From Symbiodinium sp. CCMP2592 (lineage: Eukaryota; Sar; Dinophyceae; Suessiales; Symbiodiniaceae), in the NCBI GenBank assembly GCA_905221615.1, contig CAJNDT010002002.1:248001-312000 (forward strand): a stretch of 64,000 nt of DNA. Direction: 5' to 3'. Shown one piece after another: positions 28,741-37,559 of the stretch. How positions within the stretch are numbered: position 1 is the first letter of the stretch; every line of letters begins with the position of its first letter. Position numbers and translations under genes: made by a program. Below the pieces are notes generated by a model. It saw only the letters and a list, made by a program, of their open reading frames with translations, searched no databases and was not told where the DNA came from.

Positions 28741-28915
28741 AAGGGGGAATGGATTCCTATACGGTTGATGATATAAATCCTGCAGGACCCATAATAAGGA
28801 ATATACCATAATTCTCATAGTTTAGGGTCCTTAAGGTCATGCAGGATTTATATCATCAGCCGTAGTAGTCCCTATATAATCCCCAATAATAGTCCCCATA
28901 ACCCGTTCCCCATTC
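28741..28915. mobile_element. Family R element split by a family A insertion
   Basis: GGGGGAATGGATTCC on the left and AATAATAGTCCCCATAACCC with GTTCCCC on the right are the arms of R. Family A (28760-28864) is inserted at a TA, a different position from the E insertion in the copy at 23594. Confidence 0.85.
28760..28864. mobile_element. Family A palindromic element nested in R
   Basis: TACGGTTGATGATATAAATC on the left; GATTTATATCATCAGCCGTA on the right. Confidence 0.95.
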
Positions 28916-29343
28916 CCTGCTAAGAACCAGCCACTCAAACCAAACCCAAAGCCAAACCCTGGAGCACTTGAAGCAAAAGAACCCCCAAACCCAACATCCA
29001 AACCCTCAAGGATGTAGTATAGGGGCCTTAGTCATTAGAAAAAGGTTTTGGGGAGTTACTTGTTCCCTTAATTTCTAAACCCTAAACCCTAGACCTCCCA
29101 CACCAGAGAGCCCTCAAGAAGCTACCCCAAACCCAACTCCCCCAACCGAAATGCTGAAGTACTAGAGCCCAAGCAACAAAGAGACCCTATGAAGGAGGGC
29201 CCAGCCCCTCCGTCCTAAACCCTAACCCCTAAACCCTACAACCCGACAACCCGAAACCCTTAAAGGAGCCCTTAAGGGAACCCTTAAAGGAACCCTAAGC
29301 CCTAAACCCTAAACACCAAATCCTAAGCCCTAAAAACCCCCCG

Positions 29344-29420
29344 GCGAACGGAGGAGAGCCGAGCTTTGTTGCAATCCACCAAGTGGCATATCCGACGGAG
29401 CGGGTCCGTGGGGAGGGGCG
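29344..29420 (+). CDS. Candidate exon
   Basis: Reads ANGGEPSFVAIHQVAYPTER then VRGEG. GC-rich island between CCCTAAA and GGGTTTAGGG runs. Composition support only. Confidence 0.4.
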
Positions 29421-29535
29421 GACGTTGGGGGGTTTGGGGGTTTAGGGTTAAGCGGTGTAGGGGTGTGTAGGGGTTCAGGGGTTTAGGGATTTCAGGTTTA
29501 GGGTTCAGGGTGGCTGGTGTTCGGTGGCTTAGACG

Positions 29536-29760
29536 TTGGTTTCCTTGTGTTTCACGGTTTTGCTGTACTGCAATGCGCATCATGGCAGTGTAGTCGTTGT
29601 TCTTTCCACTACGCTAGTGTGGTGTGTAAACAGGAGGTTCCGTAGGGCTTCACGCTGGACCAGGTCATTCACTCGTCTTATGCCGGGGCGCCACTACATG
29701 GCGCGGCTGATCAGCAAGGAGCCTGCCCCCGGGGTCCTGCCGTACTTTGGGGTCCAGGGT
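29536..29760 (+). CDS. Candidate exon(s), basic
   Basis: One frame is open for 86 codons. The second half (TRSFTRLMPGRHYMARLISK, EPAPGVLPYFGVQG) looks more protein-like than the first. May contain a short exon from about 29660. Confidence 0.35.
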
Positions 29761-29867
29761 GTAGGGTTGAGGGTTCAATCCCATGTAGTCGCCTGAACTT
29801 TTGGAAATAACCTCATAATCCCCAAGTTACATCTTGTGATACGCCCAAAACCTATTCTGGTTCTCCA

Positions 29868-29965
29868 GGCCCGTATGGCGCAGCCTGTATACATCAACCC
29901 CGAAAAACCCTCGAAGGAGCCTGGTCGCTCTGTTCTATTCACCGACGGTTCTAAATTCCATAAGA
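29868..29965 (+). CDS. Candidate exon
   Basis: After TTCTGGTTCTCCAG the frame reads ARMAQPVYINPEKPSKEPGR then SVLFTDGSKF. Good pyrimidine-rich acceptor context. VLFTDGS recalls the first strand of RNase H folds, but it is too short to assign. Confidence 0.42.
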
Positions 29966-30351
29966 GCCCTTTAAAAAATTATAGCCCTAAGCTCCAAACC
30001 TTAAACCCTAAAGACTAAGCCCAAACCTGAAAGAAGCTTCTAAGTGCAGGTAACCTTACAACCCCCAACTCCCTAAGCCCCGAAAGCCCTGAAGCCCTAA
30101 ACCCCTAAAGCCCTAAAGCTCTAAAGGCTCTAAACCCCCAAAGCCTTAAACCCAACACCCAGTATTTCACTCTGCACCCTACACCCTAAACCCTAAACTA
30201 GGCTGCCCAGTAGTGTTGTAGTCCTAGGTTCCTTGTAAAGTCACCCAATACCAAAACGGGAGCCCTTTTTATTCCTATGGGCATCCTAGTTTATACTACC
30301 CTAAACCCTAAAACCCTAAACCCTAACGCCCTAAACCCTAAACCCCTTTTT

Positions 30352-30498
30352 GGGCCTTACAAAGCCTTAAAGCACCACTCAAGCGTTGAACGAGAGAGTC
30401 TCCTGCAGGAAAAGTCGATGTCCATGCAACTCGAAGACGACGGCGAGCCGGAGCTTGACCCAAGGGGTCTGGCAGATACCGGTGAGGAGGCATTTTGA
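30352..30498 (+). CDS. Candidate terminal exon, acidic
   Basis: Reads ALKHHSSVERESLLQEKSMS, MQLEDDGEPELDPRGLADTG and EEAF to TGA. Upstream sequence in this frame is CCCTAAA repeat. Composition is convincingly protein-like. Confidence 0.45.
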   Translation, partial: GPYKALKHHSSVERESLLQEKSMSMQLEDDGEPELDPRGLADTGEEAF

Positions 30499-30502
30499 GC
30501 TG

Positions 30503-30620
30503 AAGTTTAGGGTTTAGGGTCTAGGATTTTAGGGTTTAGGATTTTAGGGTTTAGGGTTTTAGGGTTTAGGGTTTAGGGTTTTAGGGTTTAGGGTTGTAGG
30601 GTTTTAGGGTTGAGGGACTA
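30503..30620 (+). repeat. TTTAGGG/TTTTAGGG array
   Basis: About sixteen units starting directly after the stop codon of the preceding island. Confidence 0.93.
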
Positions 30621-30711
30621 GGCTTTGCAGGACATGAGAGCCTGAGGCCTCGCTGGACTCTTGAGGGCTTCTCGAGATTCGTGTCCCTTTTCTCCCTTGG
30701 CTTAGTATCTA

Positions 30712-30810
30712 AGCAAAGGGGAAAACCCTTAATGGGGATCCCTACCCTATAACGGACTATATAATGAGCAAGAAATTTTTTGTTCCTACATAGTATCAAA
30801 GGGGGGAAAA
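30712..30810. mobile_element. Family J relic
   Basis: CAAAGGGGAAAACCCTTAAT on the left; GTATCAAAGGGGGGAAAAGT on the right, where the right arm is altered. Confidence 0.55.
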
Positions 30811-30991
30811 GTAGGGTTTCCATATCAAAATTATGGTCCCTGAACCCTGAACCCTAAACCAAGGGTCCTATGCACCGATATAGCAGAATGTAGGGTTTCC
30901 ATATTAGGAGTTACTATCATGACTTAGGGAAGTATGCCCCGGAACAGTACATAGGACCCTTTAGGATAGGAGACAGATCTAAGGTTCATTC

Positions 30992-31126
30992 AAAGGGGAA
31001 AAGGAGGGACCCTTAATGGGGACCCCTACCCTGTAATGGGCTATATAATGGGTATATAATGGCTATATTATGGGTATATACCTAGGGGTCCTTATTAGGA
31101 GTCCCTCCTTTTACCCTTTGATAGTA
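30992..31126. mobile_element. Family J palindromic element
   Basis: CAAAGGGGAAAAGGAGGGAC on the left and GAGTCCCTCCTTTTACCCTT with TG on the right. Core TGGGTATATAATGGCTATAT. Confidence 0.88.
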
Positions 31127-31200
31127 GGGAATAGAGGAATGAGGTAGAATTATAACTACAACTACTACCAGTCTTCCATTCCCTACTAACCAAAGGTAAG
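31127..31200. mobile_element. Short palindrome
   Basis: TAGTAGGGAATAGAGGAATG and CATTCCCTACTAACC are inverted arms around an AACTACAACTACT core. Confidence 0.55.
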
Positions 31201-31283
31201 TTTTGTGGCCTTGGTCCCTTTCACGATCCGTTTCTGCAAATGCAGCCAAGACTCTGTCTTGGATCTACCCTAAACCTTAGACC

Positions 31284-31386
31284 TTAGAAGGGGCCCCCAC
31301 CCTGTAATAGTGGTATAATAGGAATGTAATAGGGCACTAATATAATCCTTATAGCCACTATTACCGGGCGGGGGCAGCTTCTAACT
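31284..31386. mobile_element. Family I palindromic element
   Basis: TTAGAAGGGGCCCCCACCCT on the left, CGGGCGGGGGCAGCTTCTAA on the right. Confidence 0.88.
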
Positions 31387-31399
31387 TAGACCCTTGACT

Positions 31400-31476
31400 C
31401 TGCAGACAACTTCGTGTCTTCTCAGCTCTCAATGAATACAACCGCGAAGTGGTGCTCTTGGAGTGCCTTTGACTAG
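31400..31476 (+). CDS. Candidate exon upstream of family A insertion
   Basis: After CCTTGACTCTGCAG the frame reads QLRVFSALNEYNREVVLLEC then L and a stop. Strong acceptor context. A family A element starts 15 bp further on, followed by another coding-like island. Confidence 0.45.
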
Positions 31477-31488
31477 TAAGACCTGGCA

Positions 31489-31592
31489 GTCGGTTGATGA
31501 TATAAATCCTGCATTACCTTAAGGACCCTAAACTATGGAAACTATGGTATATTCCCTTTTATGGGTCATGCAGGATTTATATCATCAACTGG
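31489..31592. mobile_element. Family A palindromic element between exon-like islands
   Basis: CGGTTGATGATATAAATCCT and GGATTTATATCATCAACTGG. The right end is mutated (CTGG) and no TA duplication is visible. Confidence 0.93.
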
Positions 31593-31593
31593 T

Positions 31594-31776
31594 TCACTAG
31601 GAGCATCTGCAATTGTCAATCTGCCAGTGTCAACGAAAATCGTGCAAACGGCGCTGCATTGGCGGAAGTCCGCATTGAATTTGGAGAGCAATGTTCGGGG
31701 TGTCCGACCTAGGAATCAAACCTTCCGGTGTGGAACTGTTGATTTTATGGCTAAGCAATGCATAGTATGGTTCTAA
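31594..31776 (+). CDS. Candidate exon downstream of family A insertion
   Basis: Reads SLGASAIVNLPVSTKIVQTA, LHWRKSALNLESNVRGVRPR, NQTFRCGTVDFMAKQCIVWF to TAA. Normal composition, about 60 codons. The reverse strand is also open (31630-31815). Family unknown. Confidence 0.45.
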   Translation, partial: SLGASAIVNLPVSTKIVQTALHWRKSALNLESNVRGVRPRNQTFRCGTVDFMAKQCIVWF

Positions 31777-31829
31777 GGCCGTTCTAGTAGTTGATCCAGT
31801 AAATACACTGTACACCTTCAGGTGGGCCC

Positions 31830-32278
31830 CAAGAGACTTAGCCCCTCAACCCCTTAAGCCCAGTAAGCGTCGGAAAAATGAGCAGTACACTTCTTCGGGG
31901 AGCTCGTGATTTACAACTAGACAATAATATTCACCAAAATCCTATCCTAATTCTGAAGCTCCCAACATTTCAGAACCCTGTTATAGATCCATTTTCGACC
32001 CCTTAGAAGTAACCTGTAAAGAGATCTTGTTCGGAATATTAAGGCTGCTCCTAAAGCCTAAACCTGAACAAGCCCGTAAACCATAAATCCCTAAAGCTCG
32101 TAACCCCAAAACCCGAAAATCCTAAATCCTAAACCTTAAACCGAAATCGACCCTGAAACCCGAAAGCCCTCAAGCCCTGAACCGTAATTCCTGAAGGCCT
32201 GAAATCCTGAAACCTAAATCCCTGAAACCCTAAACCTTGAAGCCCTCAGCCGTAAGCCCTAACACCCTAAACCATGCC
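31830..32278 (-). other. CCCTAAA/CCTGAAACC-type spacer
   Basis: From 32040 a degenerate array of CCCTGAAACCC/CCTAAATCCC units. Before that, unique AT-rich DNA. Confidence 0.6.
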
Positions 32279-32279
32279 C

Positions 32280-32360
32280 CTGTCTGAACCCTCTGTGTCG
32301 CAGCTGGAGAAGGTCGATGCTTCTCGCGAGAGCGAAGACAAGTTGCTCGGCAGGGTTTAG
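32280..32360 (+). CDS. Candidate micro-exon
   Basis: Reads LSEPSVSQLEKVDASRESED then KLLGRV and TAG where TTTAGGG begins. Charged helical character. Confidence 0.42.
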   Translation: MSEPSVSQLEKVDASRESEDKLLGRV

Positions 32361-32700
32361 GGGTTAGCGTTCAGCGTTTAGGGTTTTTTGGTTTAGGAGG
32401 GTTTAGGGGTTTAGGGTTGCGGGTTCCTTTCGTGTGTAGCGGTGCCCTATCACATTTTCTATAGGGTTTACGGGTTTTTCTTGTTTAGTTTCTAGGTTGT
32501 TTAGTTTATAGGTTATAAACCTAGACTGCTATGATATAGGGGATCAGCACGTTTGACAGAGATACGTTTGCGTGTCTTATCCTTTGTTGGGACGTACTGT
32601 GGAAACGGTCAGTTTGGAGTTTGGAGGATCAGAAAGACTTGTTTTCTTGGTTTGTTTTCGAGCTTCAGGGGGGGAAGGATTCAAAAGTCAGTAGCACCTG

Positions 32701-32760
32701 AGAAACCCTAAACCCTAAACCCTAAACCCTAAACCCTAAACCCTAAACCCTAAACCCTAT
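32701..32760 (-). repeat. Clean CCCTAAA array
   Basis: Eight perfect CCCTAAA units. Confidence 0.97.
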
Positions 32761-32763
32761 TCC

Positions 32764-32826
32764 CATCTCATGAAGTTGGTCAATCCGCGTGTAGGATTCA
32801 GCGAAGTCTTTGGAACTGCTTCGGGT
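32764..32826 (+). CDS. Candidate micro-exon
   Basis: Reads LMKLVNPRVGFSEVFGTASG between a CCCTAAA array and TTTAGGG. Orientation of the repeats flips across it. Confidence 0.35.
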
Positions 32827-32856
32827 TTAGGGTTTGAGTGTGGCTTTACTTCAACC

Positions 32857-32968
32857 AGGCTGTTCAGTGGTGCACTTTTTTACTTTCAGGTTTCTGGGAT
32901 CCTATTATAAAATAAGAAGCCTAAAAGAGTATATACTTTCTCCCAGTGGGTTACTGAACAGCCTAGTC
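32857..32968. mobile_element. Family F palindromic element
   Basis: GGCTGTTCAGTGGTGCACTT on the left; CCAGTGGGTTACTGAACAGC plus CTAG on the right. Confidence 0.92.
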
Positions 32969-32973
32969 AAAGT

Positions 32974-33062
32974 TCGGGGTTTACTTGGAGGTTCATGGGT
33001 ATACTTAGAGGATCATGGCTAGTTATGAGTCCCCTTATATGGGTTTTGACTATAGTTTCGCC
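32974..33062. mobile_element. Family C2 relic
   Basis: TTACTTGGAGGTTCATGGGT, then a second TACTTAGAGGATCATGGCTA; the right arm is missing. Confidence 0.6.
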
Positions 33063-33171
33063 CTGTTACTTCCCTAAACCCTAAACCCTAAACCCTAAAC
33101 CCTTATAGCCGTTATAGCCCACCTCGAAAGGCTCCATTGCACCTATGCGGGTGCAATTTATGGGGTTCCTT

Positions 33172-33390
33172 TACTTAAAGGATCATGGGACTTAGTAACT
33201 TTTAAGGGTTCCTTAAAGGGCTCCTTAAAGGGCTCCTTAAAGGGATCTATAAGGGATCTATGGGGGGGTTTAGGGTACTTAAAGGATCATGAGACTTAGT
33301 AACTAGGGTTATTATTAGGGTAACTAAACTTATAACCCCAATTAGGGTACTTATAACCTTACTTACTAAGTCCCATGATCCTCCAAGTAC
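33172..33390. mobile_element. Family C element with S-unit and 28 bp duplication
   Basis: TACTTAAAGGATCATGGGAC...AGTAAC (33172-33199) is repeated at 33276-33303 with one mismatch. A 76 bp S-type insert lies between (TTAAGGGTTCCTTAAAGGGC ... GGGTTTAGG). The right arm of C ends at TGATCCTCCAAGTA (33388). Confidence 0.92.
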
Positions 33391-33547
33391 GGGTTCCTCT
33401 AACCGTTTTACAGGGTTTTGGGTGTACCAAGAGCGCACGCAAGCTAAACCCCAGTCCCTAAATCCCCAACGCAACTCCTGTGCAGCCACTGCGCCCGACC
33501 CCATCCATGTGTGTCTAACCGCAAGCCCTACACCCGAAACCTCCTTG

Positions 33548-33640
33548 TTCCTCATCCAGATCGCGATCGTTCATACCGGTTCCCCAGCATGGAGCAGCCG
33601 CATGTGTTTCCATCTTTCGATTCCTTTCTGCCAGGCTGAC
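33548..33640 (+). CDS. Candidate exon
   Basis: One frame reads HPDRDRSYRFPSMEQPHVFP then SFDSFLPG; another (from 33422) reads through as LIQIAIVHTGSPAWSSRMCF. GC-rich; frame uncertain. Confidence 0.35.
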
Positions 33641-33817
33641 CCTCTCTACTCCGCCCTTAAGCATCGCTTATAGACCGAGTTTAAGAAATCCTGTGAAAGA
33701 ACCGTGAGTTAAACTCTAAACCCTAAACCCGGAACCCTAAAACCCTCAACCCTCACCCCCAAACCTTGAACCCTCAACCCCAAAGCCTGAACCCCTAATT
33801 CTCGAAGCCTCTTTCTG

Positions 33818-33885
33818 CAGCCTTAGGCTTGAAGATGATCGGGGAGGTCATCAGCTTTCAATTCCACAGGAGCCCTTTTCGAGTT
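33818..33885 (+). CDS. Candidate micro-exon
   Basis: After CCTCTTTCTGCAG the frame reads LRLEDDRGGHQLSIPQEPFS. Strong acceptor context. Confidence 0.4.
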
Positions 33886-34050
33886 CTTTAGTTCAGGGTT
33901 CCTTTTCGATTTTTTAAAGATTCCTTTTCGAGTTCCTTGTAAAGGTTCCTTCAAGAGTTCCTTTTAAAGGTTCCTTATAGAGTTCCGTTCAACTGTTCCT
34001 TTAGAGTTCCTTCTAAAGGTTCCGTTTAGAGTTCGTTTTGGAGTTCCTTT
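33875..34050 (+). repeat. GTTCCTTTT(A/C)GAGTTCC short-unit array
   Basis: About ten units of 16-18 bp, e.g. AGAGTTCCTTTTAAAGGTTC. Related to the S-unit phrase GGTTCCTTTAA. Confidence 0.8.
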
Positions 34051-34428
34051 TAAGAATCTGGGCTCAATTTTTGCACTTGCAGTGCATTTTTCCGGGCTCA
34101 CCTTCTCAAGGGCTTGAGGTCATAAATGTGGGGGTGGAGGTCAGAAGCCGGGGCACCTATACCTCTTGGATGTTGGTCCAAGTTAGTTTAAGTGTGTGGG
34201 CTGGAGCTAGAGAGGAAGGTGAACATAGGGGCCATAGGAGTTTCGAACAAAGAGTATTTTGGGGTTGGGTACGTACATAGACTTTTACAGGGTGGGGGGC
34301 AGTACAGAATACACAATGCACTAGCCTCTGCCAGAAGCCTTAGATCGTAAGCGCTTGAAATCTCGGGTTCCCAATCGAAGTAAATGGCTGCTCCTTCCGA
34401 GGAAGTGGCTTCCGAAAAGTTTCCTTCC
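34051..34428 (+). other. Unique stretch, weak coding signal
   Basis: A plus frame is open 34038-34280 (HLQCIFPGSPSQGLEVINVG, VEVRSRGTYTSWMLVQVSLS). Possible exon, but no splice or family evidence. Confidence 0.3.
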
Positions 34429-34526
34429 CAGAGACTTGTTTTTTGGAATGTACCTTAAATCATAATATGGATCCTAGATTAGTTTACGGCCTATTCCGTA
34501 ATTAAAAAATATTGGAGTCTCCGGGT
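34429..34526. mobile_element. Family B relic
   Basis: CCCAGAGACTTGTTTTTTGG on the left; AAAAATATTGGAGTCTCCGG on the right. Confidence 0.7.
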
Positions 34527-34586
34527 TCCTGTCGCAGGATCTTGAGAGCAGCCTTCCAATACCCCTGAACTAAGCAATATCCCAGA

Positions 34587-34665
34587 GAGTCCAAGTACCC
34601 AAATGGTAGGGTTTTCGGTCCCAAAAACCCATTCAGAGTATGGGTTTTTGGGTCCCAACTACAAC
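34587..34665. mobile_element. Family O palindromic element
   Basis: GTACCCAAATGGTAGGGTTT and a TTTTGGGTCCCAAC counterpart around CCCATTCAGAGTATGGG. Second copy at 41548. Confidence 0.7.
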
Positions 34666-34667
34666 TA

Positions 34668-34775
34668 GGACCCAGAGTAGGCCCTTATTCCCTTTTTTAT
34701 GGGTTAGGTTCCCTTAATAACACCCTTTACCCCAAAAAGGGCACTCTTTTTATTCCTAGGTTACTCTTGGGTCCC
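34668..34775. mobile_element. Family G palindromic element
   Basis: TAGGACCCAGAGTAGGCCCT on the left; TAGGTTACTCTTGGGTCC on the right; inner CCCTTTTTTATGGG faces AAAGGGCACTCTTTTT. Better copy than 12550; cf. 54034. Confidence 0.75.
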
Positions 34776-34799
34776 AACTACAAAATGTCCGCAGCTTTC

Positions 34800-34870
34800 C
34801 TAAACCCTAAACCCTAAACCCTAAACCCTAAACCCTAAACCCTAAACCTAAACCCTAAACCGTAAACCCA
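34800..34870 (-). repeat. CCCTAAA array
   Basis: About ten CCCTAAA units with one CCTAAA. Confidence 0.95.
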
Positions 34871-34894
34871 GAACAAGCTTTGGGATCGGCGGCT

Positions 34895-35190
34895 CTACGT
34901 GGAGGATCACGGGACTTAGTAAGGGTTCCTTAAAGGGATCCCTAAGGGATCTATAAGGGGTACCATAAGGGTTTATAGGGAACTCCAGAAAGTTGGAATA
35001 TGGTTTCAGGGTAGGATACCCTATAACTTACCATAAAGGGTTTAGGATAATCATATTCCAACTTTCTGGCCTTTACTGTAGGGTCTAAGGATCATGGGAC
35101 TTAGTAGGTATGGCTATAAGTACCCTAATCGGGGTTATGAGTATAGTAACCCTAATAGGCCCAGTTACTAAATCCCATGATCCTTTGAGT
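34895..35190. mobile_element. Family C element interrupted by S-unit and family D
   Basis: A left C end (GTGGAGGATCACGGGACTTA) at 34899, then S-type units, then a complete family D element (34975-35083), then a complete C from TAAGGATCATGGGACTTAGT (35091) to TGATCCTTTGAGTA. Three layers of insertion. Confidence 0.85.
34975..35083. mobile_element. Family D palindromic element
   Basis: TATAGGGAACTCCAGAAAGT on the left; TTCCAACTTTCTGGCCTTTA with CTGTA on the right. Confidence 0.93.
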
Positions 35191-35235
35191 AGGGGTTTCG
35201 AATCTAGTAATCCACATCCCTAAGCCCCAAACCCC

Positions 35236-35760
35236 TTGAACCCCCAAAACTCAGAAATCAAGGACCTTGCCGCCCTAAGCCCACAAACCCTATTTAGGGG
35301 CTGCGCCCAGGTGCGGGCAGCGCGAGCTGTTGTCAGAAACCCGCGGTATATAGAAGTGCAACGTAGGCCCGAAGTGCGCAACTTGTGGGTGATCGTAGGC
35401 TCTCAGCCCCCGTCGGCCCTGCATGTAGCCCGCACCCCCCGTCCGCCGGACCCCGCTGATGCTCATGATGCGCGCCCTTTGGCGGCTTCCGCAACCCACT
35501 CAAAAACTTGGGAGTTATGACTTCGCGCCCACGTCGCGCCGCCGGCGCCGGTTGCGGGCGCCCGAGGGCTCATGATGCTCGCCGGCTCGCCTCCTGGCGT
35601 CGTCCACGGCGGCCCCGAAACCCGCCACACCGCGGGGAATGGCTGCAAAACGCGTGCGCGTTCCGAGACGCCTTCGGGCCAGGCCCCGCGCGGCCCGAGG
35701 GAGAAACGAGGGTCCGATGATGCGGGGTCCGGGGCGGGTCGGCGGCACTGTCGGTCGTGG
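35236..35760 (+). other. GC-rich block, no gene identified
   Basis: Sharply higher GC than surroundings, open in several frames on both strands as expected from low stop density. The 35236-35520 plus frame (NPQNSEIKDLAALSPQTLFR) could be an exon start. An extended element of foreign composition is possible. No motif recognised. Confidence 0.4.
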
Positions 35761-35762
35761 CT

Positions 35763-35852
35763 TCTGCTTCGCAGACGAAGCTCATTCGTCTGAGCCATAG
35801 CTCAGTCCATACAGGGCAGCGAAGCGCTGCCCGATTTAAGAGCCTCCGGCTC
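35763..35852. repeat. Chain of five perfect small hairpins
   Basis: In order: TCTGC-TTC-GCAGA (35763-35775), GACGAA-GCTCA-TTCGTC (35774-35790), TGAGC-CATA-GCTCA (35791-35804), GGGCAGCG-AAG-CGCTGCCC (35814-35832), GAGCC-TCC-GGCTC (35840-35852). Stems are 5-8 bp and perfectly paired, loops 3-5 nt. Confidence 0.9.
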
Positions 35853-35979
35853 AAGCCGCCGACCCCGTGGGCGACAGACCAGAAGCCGAATGCACTTGTA
35901 CAGCAAAGTCGTTTGGTGTCCGCGAGGCTGTGCGCCAGTTTTGAGCCGCTACTCGCAGTCACAGTGGTCCTAAACCCTC

Positions 35980-36087
35980 AAGCCGACAAGCTTCACTGGT
36001 GCGCTTCTAAGATTGTGAGACTAAACGGGAACCTTCAAGTTGACAAGCTTCGCTGGTGCGCTTCTAAGATTGTGAAACAAAACGGGG
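35980..36087. repeat. About 52 bp direct repeat, two copies
   Basis: GACAAGCTTCACTGGTGCGC TTCTAAGATTGTGA (35986) recurs at 36038 with one change (TTCGCTGG). The copies are adjacent. Confidence 0.9.
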
Positions 36088-36384
36088 GGAAGAGGCGGAA
36101 GCACGTGAGGCTGCGCGACGATCACACGAAGTAGGAACAAGGAGCACTTTGAGCGGAGCAAGGTTGAAGAGGAAGAAGGGGGCAAGGCGGGGGAGGGGGG
36201 GGGGAGGGCAAAACAGGAAAAAGGAGAAAAACATTGGTGGTCTCCTACAGTGAACTGATTTGAACCCAATGGGCTGTGGTGTGATGCCTTTGGGGGCTTG
36301 GGTGCTGCTTGCAAACAGCCATGGGGTACCCCCCCCCCCAGGGTGCGCCCAGTGTGCGGGATTTTGGTGTGGGAGGAGGGAAAA

Positions 36385-36455
36385 AAGGAGGTTAACACCT
36401 CCAAGCTCATCGAGACCCATCCAACACGCCGCCAGGGTCGGCGGAAACCTGAAAC
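36385..36455 (+). CDS. Candidate micro-exon, basic
   Basis: Reads EVNTSKLIETHPTRRQGRRK then PE before CCCTAAA repeats. Just upstream are a C11 tract and G-rich runs. Weak. Confidence 0.33.
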
Positions 36456-36459
36456 CCTA

Positions 36460-36600
36460 AACCTAAACCTGAAACCCTAAACACTAAAACCCCAAACCCT
36501 AAACCCCTAAACCCCTAAACCCTTAAACCCCAAGCCTTAAACCCTAAACCCTACACCCTAAACCCCTAAACCTTACACCCTAAACCCCCAAATCCCCAAA
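36460..36600 (-). repeat. CCCTAAA array
   Basis: About eighteen CCCTAAA variants. Confidence 0.92.
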
Positions 36601-36661
36601 ACGCCCCAAGCCCCTTCGGCTTTGACAGGACGGATCAGCCCAGCGGCCTTGCTGCAATCCT

Positions 36662-36898
36662 CACTTGGAGGATAATGGGACTAAGTAAGTAAGGTTATAA
36701 GTACCCTAAGTGGGGTTATAGAACTACTTAAGGGCCCAAAGCAGGGGTCGGCGGATAAGTATGATTACCCTGATAATAACCCTAGTTACTAAGTCCCATG
36801 ATCCTTAAGGCCTGGACCCCCATAGATCCCTTATAGATCCCTTTAAAGAACCCTTTAAGGAACCCTTAAACGTTACTAAGTCCCATGATCCTTTAAGC
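36662..36898. mobile_element. Family C element with S-unit and 23 bp duplication
   Basis: The left arm is CACTTGGAGGATAATGGGAC. The right arm GTTACTAAGTCCCATGATCC appears at 36785 and again at 36872 around a reverse S-type insert (CCCATAGATCCCTTATAGAT ... AACCCTTAAAC). Inside the core, about 35 bp (GGGCCCAAAGCAGGGGTCGG) is extra. Confidence 0.9.
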
Positions 36899-36965
36899 AG
36901 GGAGGGGCCCTAGGGTCGTTCCAGGGTCAGGCTTAGGGTTCCTTTACCAGGCTGTTCAGTGGTAC

Positions 36966-37040
36966 TGTAGTGTAGGGTTTAGGGTTTAGGGTTTAGGGTT
37001 TAGGGTTTAGGGTTTAGGGTTTAGGGTTTAGGGTTTAGGA
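36966..37040 (+). repeat. Clean TTTAGGG array inside family F
   Basis: Ten to eleven near-perfect TTTAGGG units. Confidence 0.97.
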
Positions 37041-37048
37041 GTTAGGGT

Positions 37049-37172
37049 ATTTACAGTAGAAGCCCAAAGTTGGAAACCCAATAGCCTCAGTCTTTAAGAG
37101 GAATGCAACGGGAATCCCAGCACTATTTGGCCTTAATCCGGTTTCCAACTTTTTGGGGTTTACTGTGCACTG
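37049..37172. mobile_element. Family D palindromic element (GGAAACC subtype)
   Basis: TTACAGTAGAAGCCCAAAGT on the left; GTTTCCAACTTTTTGGGGTT with TACTGT on the right. Same subtype as 44163 and 59233. Confidence 0.92.
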
Positions 37173-37267
37173 TTTTACTTTCGGGTTCTGGGCTCCTATT
37201 ATAAAATGAGAAGCCAAAAGAAGTGTATATATATATATACTTCTTCCCAGTGGCTTACTGAACAGCC

Positions 37268-37460
37268 TAGTTAAGGATTCCTTTAAGGGTGTAGGGTTTA
37301 GGGTTTATATAGGGTTTAGGGTTCCTTTAAGGGTTCCTTTATAGGTTCCTCTAAGTGTGTAGGGTTTAGGGTTTATATAGGGTTCAGGGTTCCTTCTAGG
37401 GTTCCTCTATGGGTTCCTCTAAGGGTTCAGGGTTTATATAGGGTTCAGGGTTTAGGGTAT
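37268..37460 (+). repeat. About 60 bp loose tandem (TATATAGGGTTTAGGGTTCC)
   Basis: Three or four units of GTGTAGGGTTTAGGGTTTAT plus ATAGGGTTCAGGGTTCCTT. Confidence 0.8.
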
Positions 37461-37559
37461 GATGCTTGCAGGAACTTTACAGTTTTGCTTTTAAAGGGGG
37501 GAGGAAGGGCAAGAAGAGGCCAAACCTCACTATTATACGCATTTAACCATCGCTGGATT

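Larger units (their letters stand above)
36949..37267. mobile_element. Family F element split by a TTTAGGG array plus family D
   Basis: The F left arm GGCTGTTCAGTGGTAC stops at 36964. F resumes at about 37170 (GCACTGTTTTACTTTCGGG) and ends GGCTTACTGAACAGCCTAG. The interruption is about eleven TTTAGGG units (36966-37040) followed by a complete D element (37049-37172). Confidence 0.92.

Noticed and set aside
35463-35962. Minus-strand ORFs of 111 and 130 codons in the GC-rich block
   Set aside because: Arg/Pro/Ala/Ser-rich composition expected from GC-rich non-coding sequence; no motif.
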